Positions 22,231-30,211 of a DNA stretch of 37,120 nt are shown here, piece by piece (position 1 is the stretch's first letter; every line of letters begins with the position of its first letter). The notes under the pieces are model-generated. The model was given only the letters and a program-made list of their open reading frames with translations, was not told where the DNA came from and ran no database searches. Origin of the DNA: Candidatus Bathyarchaeum sp. (GTDB lineage: Archaea; Thermoproteota; Bathyarchaeia; Bathyarchaeales; Bathyarchaeaceae). The stretch covers positions 1 through 37,120 of the forward strand of contig JAOZIB010000013.1 in NCBI GenBank assembly GCA_026014565.1, given 5' to 3'. Made by a program: the position numbers and the translations under genes.

Positions 22231-23801
22231 AAGTACTATTGGTAACTGGTGCCCTTGCAGAAAATTCTGTAAAACATTATGCCCAAAAAAGCAATGTAGA
22301 AACTCAGGTTCTAAAGTTGCCCATTCAAGTTGCGGCGTTACTTAAACTGCCTAATATTGCAAAACAGCTCCAAAAAACTAGCCTAAAAGACGTTGATGCA
22401 ATCTTAGTTCCAGGTCTTATTCGCGGTGACACAAGTGTTGTTACGGATTGTGTTGGCGTTAAAACATTTAAGGGTCCACGTTATGCTGCTGATTTGCCTA
22501 CTGTTTTGGATTCGTTGGAAAAAATTGAGCTGTCTACAGTAACTCCTGCATGTGATTTGCTCAGAGAAGAGCTTCAACGCAAAGCCTTACAGGAGCTGGA
22601 GTTGGTAGAAAACAACAAAGAACAGCTACTAAAAAAGCCTGGAAACATGGCTATCAAAAACTTGGCCTTTGGCAAAGACTTTCCCATGCGGGTTATGGCA
22701 GAAATTGTTGATGCGCCTTTGATGTCTTGTGAGGAGCTTCAAAGAACTGCAAAACGTTACGTAAAATCTGGTGCCCACATAATCGACATCGGCATGATTG
22801 CCGGCGACCCAAGGCCCACACAAGCCCAACAAGCAGTTGAAACAGTAAAAGAAGTTGTTAACGTTCCAATAAGCATCGACACCCTCGACCCCATTGAATC
22901 ACGGGCTGCTGTTTCTGCAGGGGCTAATTTGATTCTTAGTTTAGATGCTGGAAACCTCAAAGAAGTTGCCTCCTTTGCCTCTGAGGTTGCAGTTGTTGCA
23001 ATTCCTACAAATCAACGGGAAGGATATTTCCCAAAAACTGTCGATGATCGGGTAGCTTTTATGGAACAAATCATCTCAAAAGCTCGAAAACTTGGAGTAA
23101 ACAACATTTTAGCTGATTTAATTGTTGAACCCATGAACGTTTTGCGCTCTTTTGTTGCTTTTGGTGAGTTTTCTAAGCGCAATCCTGAGGTTCCCTTGTT
23201 TGTGGGGGCTACTAACTTTACAGAATTAATTGATGCAGACTCTGTGGGTGTAAACGCTTTGCTTGCTACTTTATCTTCTGAAGTAAACGGAAGCATACTA
23301 TTAGCAACAGAAAAAAGCACCAAAAACAAAGGGACAATACGTGAGCTGGCTACTGCATCTAAAATGATGTTTTTGGCAAAAAAACGAGGCTCAGTCCCCA
23401 AAGATTTAGGTTTAGACCTTCTAATCCTCAAAGACAAACGATTACGGCAAGAACCCTACAACACCGAAATGGAAGCGGACGCCCAAGTTGTTTTTGCAAC
23501 TGAAAGACGTGATCCAGAAGTAATGGATGAAAAAGGAATTTTCAAAATCGCCGTTGACCATATTGCTGGAAACATTGTTGCGTTATATCTCACAGATGAC
23601 CAAGCTGAAAAACCAACCATTGTAATCAAAGGCAAAAGTGCAGAAAATGTGTTTTCCAAAATTGAAGAAATGAAGCTAATAACGCGGATGGATCATGCTG
23701 CGTATCTGGGGCGAGAACTTGCAAAAGCTGAGATTGCCCTGAAAACGAAAAAAGAGTATATTCAGGATCAACCTTTGTTCAAGGAATCATTTGATTTTTG
23801 A
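22227..23801 (+). CDS. Dihydropteroate synthase-related protein
   Basis: A 524-aa protein of the archaeal DHPS-like family (like MJ0107), which is proposed to couple the pterin to the beta-RFAP-derived moiety in methanopterin synthesis. The first 150 residues are a specific N-terminal domain. A TIM barrel follows (FPMRVMAEIVDAPL, IIDIGMIAGDPRPT and ISIDTLDPIESRAA are the pterin-binding strands). A C-terminal segment of about 120 residues follows (RQEPYNTEMEADAQVVF). The ATG at 22227 overlaps the previous stop (ATGA), with AGGTG eight bases upstream. It is the last gene of the H4MPT operon; the next gene is convergent and begins two bases later. Confidence 0.85.
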   Translation: MKVLLVTGALAENSVKHYAQKSNVETQVLKLPIQVAALLKLPNIAKQLQKTSLKDVDAILVPGLIRGDTSVVTDCVGVKTFKGPRYAADLPTVLDSLEKIELSTVTPACDLLREELQRKALQELELVENNKEQLLKKPGNMAIKNLAFGKDFPMRVMAEIVDAPLMSCEELQRTAKRYVKSGAHIIDIGMIAGDPRPTQAQQAVETVKEVVNVPISIDTLDPIESRAAVSAGANLILSLDAGNLKEVASFASEVAVVAIPTNQREGYFPKTVDDRVAFMEQIISKARKLGVNNILADLIVEPMNVLRSFVAFGEFSKRNPEVPLFVGATNFTELIDADSVGVNALLATLSSEVNGSILLATEKSTKNKGTIRELATASKMMFLAKKRGSVPKDLGLDLLILKDKRLRQEPYNTEMEADAQVVFATERRDPEVMDEKGIFKIAVDHIAGNIVALYLTDDQAEKPTIVIKGKSAENVFSKIEEMKLITRMDHAAYLGRELAKAEIALKTKKEYIQDQPLFKESFDF

Positions 23802-23802
23802 A

Positions 23803-24561
23803 CTACAATACATGTTCAGAAAGTAAAGAAGTGTTTTTCAGAACTCTTAGTAGGGGTGTTCCTACTAGTGTCCCAATTATGATGAGTATCAGTCTTTCTA
23901 TTGGATAAATTGGGAATATTAATGCCCAGTTTGCAGGATATGAGGCTACGGGTATGAATCCTAGTGGTTCTGCCATTATGGTTTCGTAAAGCAAGTTTCC
24001 CATAAGGTGTTGCATCATGGTTCCAATAAAGAACATTATGGCGATTCCGACAGCTATTTTTGTTGCGTCATTTGTGTTGACCCAATTGTTTAGTTTACGT
24101 CCAATAGGGGAAATTAGAACACAAAGAGCAACAATATGTAACCATGCAAAGGGAAGTAAAAATCCTGAATAATCAACAAACACGCTAGTATTTGGATGTA
24201 TCAGAAAAGCTGCTAAGAGAATAACATTTAGTACAACAGCGTAAATCCATTTCTTTTTCATTAGGAGCCCTAACGAAACTGCGCCTACAGTTGCTGGAAG
24301 AAAGTCTAAGAACATGAAAACTACAGGTCTTCCCATTACCATGCCTAAAAATGTCCCTAAAACTATGCTTATGCCACCAGTTATGGGTCCTAGTACTATT
24401 CCGTATATGGGTGCAATTACGTCAGACAATGAAAACCAGTTTCCTGATGAGCCAATCATTGGTAATGTGGGTACTACTCGGAGTACTGCGTATAATGCTG
24501 TGAAAATTGCGATTAATGCTATCGTTTTTGGGTTTGTGAATTTCTTTAGTATGTCTGCCAA
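23803..24561 (-). CDS. ECF-transporter S component-like membrane protein
   Basis: A 252-aa protein with about seven predicted helices. IFTALYAVLRVVPT in helix 1 is the characteristic A-x-x-x-A-like pattern of S components. SDVIAPIYGIVLGPITGGISIVLGTFLGM is the typical loop between helices, and FMFLDFLPA follows. S components bind a vitamin or metal and share an energy-coupling module encoded elsewhere; no EcfA or EcfT is in the window. Substrate unknown. The start is TTG at 24561, with GAGGT seven bases upstream. Its operator-like sequence (24587-24604) and its divergence from the chelate-transport operon suggest linked regulation. Confidence 0.65.
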   Translation of the reverse strand: MADILKKFTNPKTIALIAIFTALYAVLRVVPTLPMIGSSGNWFSLSDVIAPIYGIVLGPITGGISIVLGTFLGMVMGRPVVFMFLDFLPATVGAVSLGLLMKKKWIYAVVLNVILLAAFLIHPNTSVFVDYSGFLLPFAWLHIVALCVLISPIGRKLNNWVNTNDATKIAVGIAIMFFIGTMMQHLMGNLLYETIMAEPLGFIPVASYPANWALIFPIYPIERLILIIIGTLVGTPLLRVLKNTSLLSEHVL

Positions 24562-24586
24562 TTGGGCTACCTCAATTTAAAGTCGT

Positions 24587-24615
24587 TGTGTAATTTTTTA
24601 CACAGTATATATTTA
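24587..24615 (-). promoter_or_regulatory. Promoter and operator of the ECF S gene
   Basis: The minus strand has TAAATATATACT (24604-24615), a strong TATA box about 45 bases before the TTG. Directly after it TGTGTAA (24587-24593) and TTACACA (24598-24604) form a perfect 7-bp inverted repeat over 18 bases, placed between TATA and the predicted start near 24583, the classical place for a repressor. Confidence 0.55.
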
Positions 24616-24873
24616 GAGTAATTAAGCTTTTCTCAAGTTTTGGAAATATGGTACCATTATTCTCATGCAGAATCTCATTTTTAGGAAAGTAAATATCATA
24701 GAAAATTGTTAGCAACAAAAACAAGAATCATCATTTTCTATCGAAGTGCTCCTTTTTTGGTTCTTGCCTTTTGTTGTTATTTTACCGGATTAGCCTATTT
24801 TTGCTATAACTAAAATGGTTGAAACAGTAGTTGAACTAAACTCCATAAGCATATTTGATTTATTTTTTTAACA

Positions 24874-24935
24874 GTTAAACTGTTGTTAAACTTTAGTTAA
24901 ACCAAGCTTTATATTATGGATGGACAAACCATCCA
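24874..24935 (+). promoter_or_regulatory. Operator array and promoter of the metal-uptake operon
   Basis: Three copies of GTTAAAC start at 24874, 24885 and 24896, exactly 11 bp apart. TTTATATTA (24908-24916) is the TATA box. TGGATGG (24917-24923) and CCATCCA (24929-24935) form a perfect 7-bp inverted repeat with a 5-bp spacer immediately after it. Transcription should start close to 24936-24940. Confidence 0.6.
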
Positions 24936-24951
24936 GAAATGGTGAATATTC

Positions 24952-25044
24952 ATGGAAAAATGTATTATTTATCCGAGAGAGTCGAAATCTGTTAATACTA
25001 AAATACGTTTTAGTAATACCATATATCGAATTAAATATGTTTGA
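24952..25044 (+). CDS. Possible 30-aa leader peptide
   Basis: The ATG at 24952 has GGTGA (24941-24945) six bases upstream and opens 30 codons to a TGA at 25042-25044. The product begins MEKCIIYPRESKSVNTK and is basic, with one Cys and several Tyr. It would be the first ORF on the transcript, 18 bases ahead of the binding protein. A perfect hairpin (24996-25003 with 25008-25015, loop TACG) lies within it. It may be a leader peptide that controls translation or a true small gene; the ORF may also be accidental. Confidence 0.3.
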   Translation: MEKCIIYPRESKSVNTKIRFSNTIYRIKYV

Positions 25045-25061
25045 TTTGGGGGTGAATTGTT

Positions 25062-26228
25062 TTGGACAAAAAAATTTTGTTAGCCGTACTACTTGTTGCA
25101 GTAATCGCTGTTTCTTCAGTTGCTGCTTATACTGTACTGTCTGAAGAACCTGAAAGCACCGACCCTGAGCCAAATGAGCCCGAACCAAACGAACAGGAAC
25201 CAACAGAACCTGAAACTCAGGAAATCACAGATCAGTATGGTCGCACGTTGACTGTTCCTTGGAACATTGAACGAATTATCCCAGTTAACGCAGGAACAAT
25301 ACGTACCCTTACATACATGGATGCGAGCGAGTTAATCTGTGCTGTTGAAGACCTTTACACTGACCCTGCATCTGCTGATAAGCGTCCTTATGATGCAGCT
25401 CATCCCGAATATCGAAGCTTACCTATCGTTGGTCCAAGCCATGGAGGAGAACCTGAATTAATTGCAGCCCAAAATCCAGATGTAGTCTTCAAGTGTGACA
25501 GCGAAATCGGAAATTTGGACGCCTTACAAGAACAGATAGGCATTCCAGTTATAGGTCTTAATATTGGAACTTTGGATAGTTCTGAAGATCGTCAACTATA
25601 CTATGAAGCATTGACGCTCATAGGTCAAGTTTTACATAAAGAAGACCGTGCAACAGAACTAATTGATTACGTTGAACAATGCGTTAGTGACCTTGACTCC
25701 AGAACTAACAGCATACCTGATTCAGAAAAGCCCACTGTTTATGCAGGAGGAATTTCTCACCGTGGAAGCCATGGAATAACATCTACTCGAGCTGGATTTA
25801 CTCCATTTGAACTAACAAACTCAAAGAACGTAATCACTCTTGATATGACTGACGGAATACCAGACACTGTAACCATAGATGCAGAAATCATACCTGGTCT
25901 TAATCCTGACATGATATTTTGTGATTATAATGGTCTAGACCTAATCATAGAAGATATACAAAATCACATGGATATCTACGGCGATTTAGCAGCAATACAA
26001 AACAACCAGACTTACGCATTTTGGCCCCAGTCATCTTATGCTCAAAACAATGAACTGTTACTAATAGATTGTTACTACATTGGAGCCACAATATACCCCG
26101 ATTACTTTGCTGACATAGCCCTTTCTGAAAAGGCTAATGAAATCTTCAATGTTTTCCTTGGGCAGGACCTTTTCGACCAAATGGAACAAAATTTGGGCGA
26201 TTTAGGCTATGTGAACATAATGCCTTAA
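25062..26228 (+). CDS. Chelate-type ABC transporter substrate-binding protein
   Basis: A 388-aa BtuF/FhuD/FecB-like binding protein. Residues 1-24 (KKILLAVLLVAVIAVSSVAAYTV) make a signal peptide or anchor, followed by an acidic Glu/Pro/Asn-rich linker (about 28-55). The periplasmic-binding fold follows, with the helix-backbone layout of class III proteins: ITDQYGRTLTVPWNIERIIP is the usual opening. SHRGSHG (about 230-236) and PSHGGEP suggest His at the ligand site. Ligand unknown: cobalamin, a siderophore or another metal chelate. The start is TTG at 25062, with GGGGGTGA about 7 bases upstream. It is the first large gene of an operon whose later genes are tightly packed. Confidence 0.75.
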   Translation: MDKKILLAVLLVAVIAVSSVAAYTVLSEEPESTDPEPNEPEPNEQEPTEPETQEITDQYGRTLTVPWNIERIIPVNAGTIRTLTYMDASELICAVEDLYTDPASADKRPYDAAHPEYRSLPIVGPSHGGEPELIAAQNPDVVFKCDSEIGNLDALQEQIGIPVIGLNIGTLDSSEDRQLYYEALTLIGQVLHKEDRATELIDYVEQCVSDLDSRTNSIPDSEKPTVYAGGISHRGSHGITSTRAGFTPFELTNSKNVITLDMTDGIPDTVTIDAEIIPGLNPDMIFCDYNGLDLIIEDIQNHMDIYGDLAAIQNNQTYAFWPQSSYAQNNELLLIDCYYIGATIYPDYFADIALSEKANEIFNVFLGQDLFDQMEQNLGDLGYVNIMP

Positions 26229-26239
26229 GGTGAAACACA

Positions 26240-26299
26240 ATGAACTCTGCTAAGGGGCAACTTTTTTGTCCCATCCACAATTTTTTTGTGAAAATTTAA
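26240..26299 (+). CDS. Possible 19-aa peptide between binding protein and methyltransferase
   Basis: The ATG at 26240 is preceded by AAGGTGA (26227-26233), which overlaps the stop of the binding protein. The 19 codons MNSAKGQLFCPIHNFFVKI end in TAA at 26297-26299. Both hairpins of the spacer lie inside it. It contains one Cys and one His in CPIH. Whether this is a translated leader, a peptide product or chance cannot be decided from the sequence. Confidence 0.3.
   Translation: MNSAKGQLFCPIHNFFVKI
26254..26290 (+). terminator. Two adjacent hairpins after the binding-protein gene
   Basis: GGGGCAA (26254-26260) pairs with TTGTCCC (26266-26272; one G-U pair) across CTTTT. CACAA (26276-26280) pairs with TTGTG (26286-26290) across TTTTT. 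Such structures after the first gene of an uptake operon commonly stabilise that part of the mRNA or reduce readthrough, giving more binding protein than permease. Confidence 0.45.
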
Positions 26300-26330
26300 A
26301 ACATCAAATTAATTAATTGAGGAAAAACTA

Positions 26331-27365
26331 ATGAAAAATGTTGAAAATCTAATAAATCCACCATCTTCTGACTCTAAAGAATTTTCTAGTTTAGTTGCCA
26401 GTTCGATGCAAGGATTAAAACAGTATTACCTTCTAGTTAGCGCATGGGAGCTTGGGATCTTTGAGCACACGGTTTCCCCCCTAACGTATCAAGAACTAGC
26501 CCAACAGATGGGTTCCCACGAAATTATGACAAAACTATTTTGTGAGGCATTAGCAGAAATAGAGATGCTCACAAAAAAAGATGACAAGTATAGCAACTCC
26601 CCTTTAGCAAGTAACTATCTAGTTCCCTCATCTTATCTGTATAAAACCAAAACCCTTGAAATGCTGGAAAAAAATGCCAAACGTTGGGCAAAGTTGTCCA
26701 AAATAATCAAAGAAGGCCCAATTGAAAGAAAAAGAACTGCTATGTTTGGTGGCGGTAGGGTTATTCGTATTGCTGAATCAGGTGAAGCTGGTTCTGTCTT
26801 TAATGTTATAGACGTTGCAAAAAAGCATTTAGACATTCAACGTTGGAGAAAAATAATTGATGTCGGTGGAGGACATGGACTTTATGCGATTGCGTTTTCC
26901 GCTCTTAATCCTGAACTTGAGGCTTTTGTTTTTGACCAGCCACATGTAACTCCGATAACTACTCAGTATATTGATAATTATAACGCAAAAAAAGTTCATG
27001 TTATCTCAGGTGACTATAACAAAGACAGCATCGGAAAAGGTTATGATGCAATCTTTTCATCCTTTAATCAAACTTGCAGTGATCCAAAATTTATTCCAAT
27101 ATTTTTTGAGGCACTAAATCTTAGCGGAGATTTAATTTTACGCAGACACAAAGAAAAAACTCACGTAGACCCCTTACAAACTCTGGACTGGAACTTGGTG
27201 CACTTTGAAGGCCGAAAACTTGGTGTAAATCCTCATTATTCTGGAAAGTTCATACGAAAAGCTGATTACATTAAACGTTTAGAAGAAGCAGGTTTTTCGG
27301 TTCACGCAAACGTTCCAGTTGATGAAGGCTCTGAACTCATTTTTGCACGTAAACCTCTACCATAG
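26331..27365 (+). CDS. SAM-dependent methyltransferase (O-methyltransferase type)
   Basis: A 344-aa protein. Residues 1-100 resemble the dimerisation/winged-helix domain of plant-type O-methyltransferases (YYLLVSAWELGIFEHTVSPLTYQELAQ). The Rossmann domain follows with motif I IIDVGGGHG (175-183), an acidic residue at AFVFDQPHV, and SGDYNKDSIGKGYDAIF. The last part includes RRHKEKTHVDP. It normally methylates small molecules; the substrate is unknown. It sits inside a chelate-transporter operon, between the binding protein and the permease (11-bp gap), which suggests it acts on a chelator or on its cobalt/iron/nickel complex. The ATG has GAGGA eight bases upstream. Confidence 0.75.
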   Translation: MKNVENLINPPSSDSKEFSSLVASSMQGLKQYYLLVSAWELGIFEHTVSPLTYQELAQQMGSHEIMTKLFCEALAEIEMLTKKDDKYSNSPLASNYLVPSSYLYKTKTLEMLEKNAKRWAKLSKIIKEGPIERKRTAMFGGGRVIRIAESGEAGSVFNVIDVAKKHLDIQRWRKIIDVGGGHGLYAIAFSALNPELEAFVFDQPHVTPITTQYIDNYNAKKVHVISGDYNKDSIGKGYDAIFSSFNQTCSDPKFIPIFFEALNLSGDLILRRHKEKTHVDPLQTLDWNLVHFEGRKLGVNPHYSGKFIRKADYIKRLEEAGFSVHANVPVDEGSELIFARKPLP

Positions 27366-27376
27366 GAGAAGTGCAA

Positions 27377-28450
27377 ATGTCCAGTAATCAAACAGCAAAG
27401 GACAATAACAAAGAAAAGGAGTTGCCTAATTACAGCAAATATATTGGAAGAAAAGTCCTTTTTTTGGTAGTTTTTGCTGTTATTTTAGTTGCCTTTATTC
27501 TAATTGCTACATCTATTGGATCTGTTAGTTTGCCTATTTCTGAGGTTATCAATCAGATACTTAACCAGAAAGGAATAGTTTGGAGCATTAGATTACCCCG
27601 TGTTTTAGTTGGCGTAGTTGCTGGAGCAATGCTAGCAGTTGCTGGCACAGTCATGCAATGCATACTCAAAAATCCCTTATGTGAACCCTACACCCTTGGG
27701 ATTAGTCAAGCAGCATCCTTTGGAGCGTCGTTTGCAATTGTAATTTTGGGTGCGGGGGCAACTTTTGCACATACAGGAGATGCAGTTGTGGTTTACAATC
27801 AATATACCGTGACGTTGACTGCGTTTTGTTTTGCGTTACTTTCAACAGGTGTTGTAATTATCTTAACGCGTCTAACTAAGGTCGCTCCTGAATCAATAGT
27901 TCTTGCGGGAGTAGTAATGGGTTCAATTTTTGGTGCAGGACGAACTGCAATGCAGTATTTTGCTGATGAAGTCCAACTCAGCAGTATCGTATACTGGATG
28001 TTCGGAGATTTAAGCCGAGTAATTTGGGACAATCTCTTTTTGATTTGTGCTATTTCGTTGCCCGTGTTGATTTATTTCATTTATAATCGGTGGACGTACA
28101 ATGCTATTGATGCCGGAATAGATACCGCCAACAGTCTTGGCGTTAATGTTGATAGGCACATTACAGTAGGATTAATTCTTTGTTCAGTTATTGCATCCGT
28201 TATTGTTTCGATGATGGGTGTTATCGGTTTTGTAGGCTTATTAGCCCCTCACATGGTTCGACGCGTTATTGGTTCAGACCATCGATTTTTGATTCCCGCA
28301 TCTACTTTGGTGGGCGCATTAACTCTATTAATATCAGACACTTTGGCTCGAACAATTGTTTCTCCATTGGTTCTTCCGGTTGGAATTATCACGTCATTCT
28401 TTGGTGGACCACTGTTCCTTTTCATACTAATCAGAGGTTATAGAAAATGA
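27377..28450 (+). CDS. FecCD/BtuC-type ABC permease
   Basis: A 357-aa polytopic permease with about ten helices. SIRLPRVLVGVVAGAMLAVAG is the conserved start of the FecCD family, and GTVMQCILKNPLCEPYTLGISQAASFGA follows, the family's helix-loop pattern. IGFVGLLAPHMVRRVIGSDHR is the loop that contacts the ATPase. Start: the ATG at 27377 has GGAGAA about eight bases upstream; the GTG at 27371 is within it. The gene overlaps the next by ATGA, so the permease and its ATPase are translationally coupled. It imports the ligand of the 25062 protein. Confidence 0.85.
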   Translation: MSSNQTAKDNNKEKELPNYSKYIGRKVLFLVVFAVILVAFILIATSIGSVSLPISEVINQILNQKGIVWSIRLPRVLVGVVAGAMLAVAGTVMQCILKNPLCEPYTLGISQAASFGASFAIVILGAGATFAHTGDAVVVYNQYTVTLTAFCFALLSTGVVIILTRLTKVAPESIVLAGVVMGSIFGAGRTAMQYFADEVQLSSIVYWMFGDLSRVIWDNLFLICAISLPVLIYFIYNRWTYNAIDAGIDTANSLGVNVDRHITVGLILCSVIASVIVSMMGVIGFVGLLAPHMVRRVIGSDHRFLIPASTLVGALTLLISDTLARTIVSPLVLPVGIITSFFGGPLFLFILIRGYRK

Positions 28451-29202
28451 AATTACGAATTAGAGACCTTGAATTTTCCTACAAGCACGGAAGAGAAGTT
28501 CTAAAAAACATTGAAATGTCTATTGAGACAAACGAAATCCTAACAATTTTAGGACCTAACGGTGTAGGCAAAACTACCTTACTTCGTTGCATTAACCGTT
28601 TGCTAGACCCCCAAAAAGGCATCATCGACGTTGACGGCGAAGACATCCAAAAAATGACTAAGGTTAACATAGCAAAAAGAATCGGTTATGTCCCTCAACG
28701 AGCTGAAGTTCCCCATATTACAGTTTTTGACTCTATGCTTCTTGGAAGAAAACCCCACATTACATGGGATGTTTCAAAAAAAGACATTGAAATTACAAAA
28801 GACACCATAGTCCGCTTGGGTTTAGCGGAGCATTGTTTAAAATACATCACTGAAATAAGCGGTGGTGAACTACAAAAAGTCCAGATCGGTCGCGCATTAA
28901 TCCAAGAACCAAAAATTATGCTACTAGATGAACCAACTAGTAGCCTTGATTTGTGCAATCAACACAAGATAATGTCCGTCCTTGTAAACATCGTGAAAAA
29001 CAATGACCTTTCCGCAATCATGACCATGCATGATATTAATCTCTCGTTACGTTACTCTGACAAATTTTTGTTAATTAAAGACGGAGAAATTTTTGCTGCT
29101 GGCGGTCACGAAATAATCACTTCAGAAAACATAGAGGCAGTCTACGGGCTACCCGTCGAAGTAACAAACCACAACGGCAAACCGGTCATAATCGCTTGTT
29201 AG
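28447..29202 (+). CDS. FepC/BtuD-type ABC transporter ATPase
   Basis: A 251-aa subunit of the chelate importer. It has the Walker A GPNGVGKT, a Q-loop (VPQRAEVPHITVFD), the signature ISGGELQKVQIGRAL (I in place of L) and Walker B IMLLDEPTSSLD followed by an H-loop (MTMHDINL). Length and pattern fit FepC/BtuD. The ATG overlaps the permease stop. The next gene starts 16 bases later. Confidence 0.9.
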   Translation: MKLRIRDLEFSYKHGREVLKNIEMSIETNEILTILGPNGVGKTTLLRCINRLLDPQKGIIDVDGEDIQKMTKVNIAKRIGYVPQRAEVPHITVFDSMLLGRKPHITWDVSKKDIEITKDTIVRLGLAEHCLKYITEISGGELQKVQIGRALIQEPKIMLLDEPTSSLDLCNQHKIMSVLVNIVKNNDLSAIMTMHDINLSLRYSDKFLLIKDGEIFAAGGHEIITSENIEAVYGLPVEVTNHNGKPVIIAC

Positions 29203-29218
29203 GTGAGAGCTGAAACAA

Positions 29219-30211
29219 ATGGACAGTGCAATAAAAACTTTCAACCTCACAAAACAATATGAAACTGTTTTAGCTGTAGACCATATCAATTTTGAAGTTA
29301 AAAAAGGCGAAATTTTTGGATTTTTAGGCCCCAATGGTGCAGGAAAGACAACAACCACCCGTATGTTAATTGGTATATCCAGTCCTACCGACGGAACAGC
29401 ACAAATTTGTGGATACGACATCAAAAAACAGTCAGTCAAAGCCAAGGAATGCATGGGTATAGTTCCGGACGTGTCTAATGTTTATACAGACTTGACCGCT
29501 TGGAAAAACTTGATTTTTACTGGAAAATTGTATGACGTTAAAAAACAAGAACGTGAACAAAGAGCAGAAGAATTACTTCGACTGTTCGGTCTTTTCAATC
29601 GAAGAAACGACCTTGTTGATGGATTTTCTAAGGGTATGCAAAGGCGTCTTTGTATTGCAATGGCGTTGATGAACAAGTCTTCTGTTTTGTTTCTTGATGA
29701 ACCTACCACGGGTCTAGATGTTCAAAGTTGTTTAGTGATACGTGACTTGATTAAAAAACTGAACAAAGATGGACTAACAGTTTTTGTTACAACCCACAAC
29801 ATGGAAGAAGCAAACCAAATGTGCGACCGCATTGCAATTATCAATAAAGGAAAAATTGCAGCTATAGACAAACCCGAAAGCCTGAAGGCGACAATCAACA
29901 AACTGCAAGCAATAGAAGTCTCATTTGATGGTTCAAAAAGAATTGAACTTGATGACCTTAAGTTTGAAAACGTGATCGAAGTAGAAAAGTGTGGCGATAA
30001 ATACCGTTTGCATACCAAGAACGTTCCAAATACTTTGTCGCAAATTTGGAAGTTTTCTTCAGCAAATATGTTGACCATTACCTCTGTGAATACCTTAAGC
30101 CCCAGTCTTGAAGATGTTTTTGTTGAACTTACTGGACTAACTACTGAAACAGAACAAGAATTTGACCCAAATTTTGAACCTTGTGTTGAACAGTCGAGGT
30201 TAGAAAAATGA
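29219..30211 (+). CDS. ABC-2 type transporter ATPase (DrrA/NatA-like)
   Basis: A 330-aa ATPase with Walker A GPNGAGKT, signature FSKGMQRRLCIAMAL (the exporter form S-K-G in place of S-G-G), Walker B VLFLDEPTTGLD and VTTHNMEEA as H-loop. The C-terminal extension of about 95 residues (from about 235) is typical of DrrA-type ATPases. It powers the ABC-2 permease that follows and overlaps it by ATGA. The pair is predicted to be an exporter. It lies in the same operon as the importer, 16 bases after it. Confidence 0.85.
   Translation: MDSAIKTFNLTKQYETVLAVDHINFEVKKGEIFGFLGPNGAGKTTTTRMLIGISSPTDGTAQICGYDIKKQSVKAKECMGIVPDVSNVYTDLTAWKNLIFTGKLYDVKKQEREQRAEELLRLFGLFNRRNDLVDGFSKGMQRRLCIAMALMNKSSVLFLDEPTTGLDVQSCLVIRDLIKKLNKDGLTVFVTTHNMEEANQMCDRIAIINKGKIAAIDKPESLKATINKLQAIEVSFDGSKRIELDDLKFENVIEVEKCGDKYRLHTKNVPNTLSQIWKFSSANMLTITSVNTLSPSLEDVFVELTGLTTETEQEFDPNFEPCVEQSRLEK

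Larger units (their letters stand above)
24562..25061. other. Divergent regulatory region of the ECF and metal-uptake genes
   Basis: Both ends hold promoters and operators described separately. The centre, about 24620-24870, shows no ORF, no long inverted repeat and no cobalamin-riboswitch box that I can recognise. The right part is a leader of about 120 nt before the binding-protein gene that contains a 30-codon ORF and an 8-bp hairpin. Confidence 0.5.

Noticed and set aside
24620-24870. Cobalamin riboswitch upstream of the chelate-transport genes
   Set aside because: I looked for the conserved B12-box core and found none; the region shows no long stem. A covariance-model search with the cobalamin riboswitch model would settle it.
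24886-25203. 105-codon ORF antisense over the uptake-operon promoter
   Set aside because: It covers the TATA box, operator and signal peptide region of the plus-strand operon and has no coding signature.
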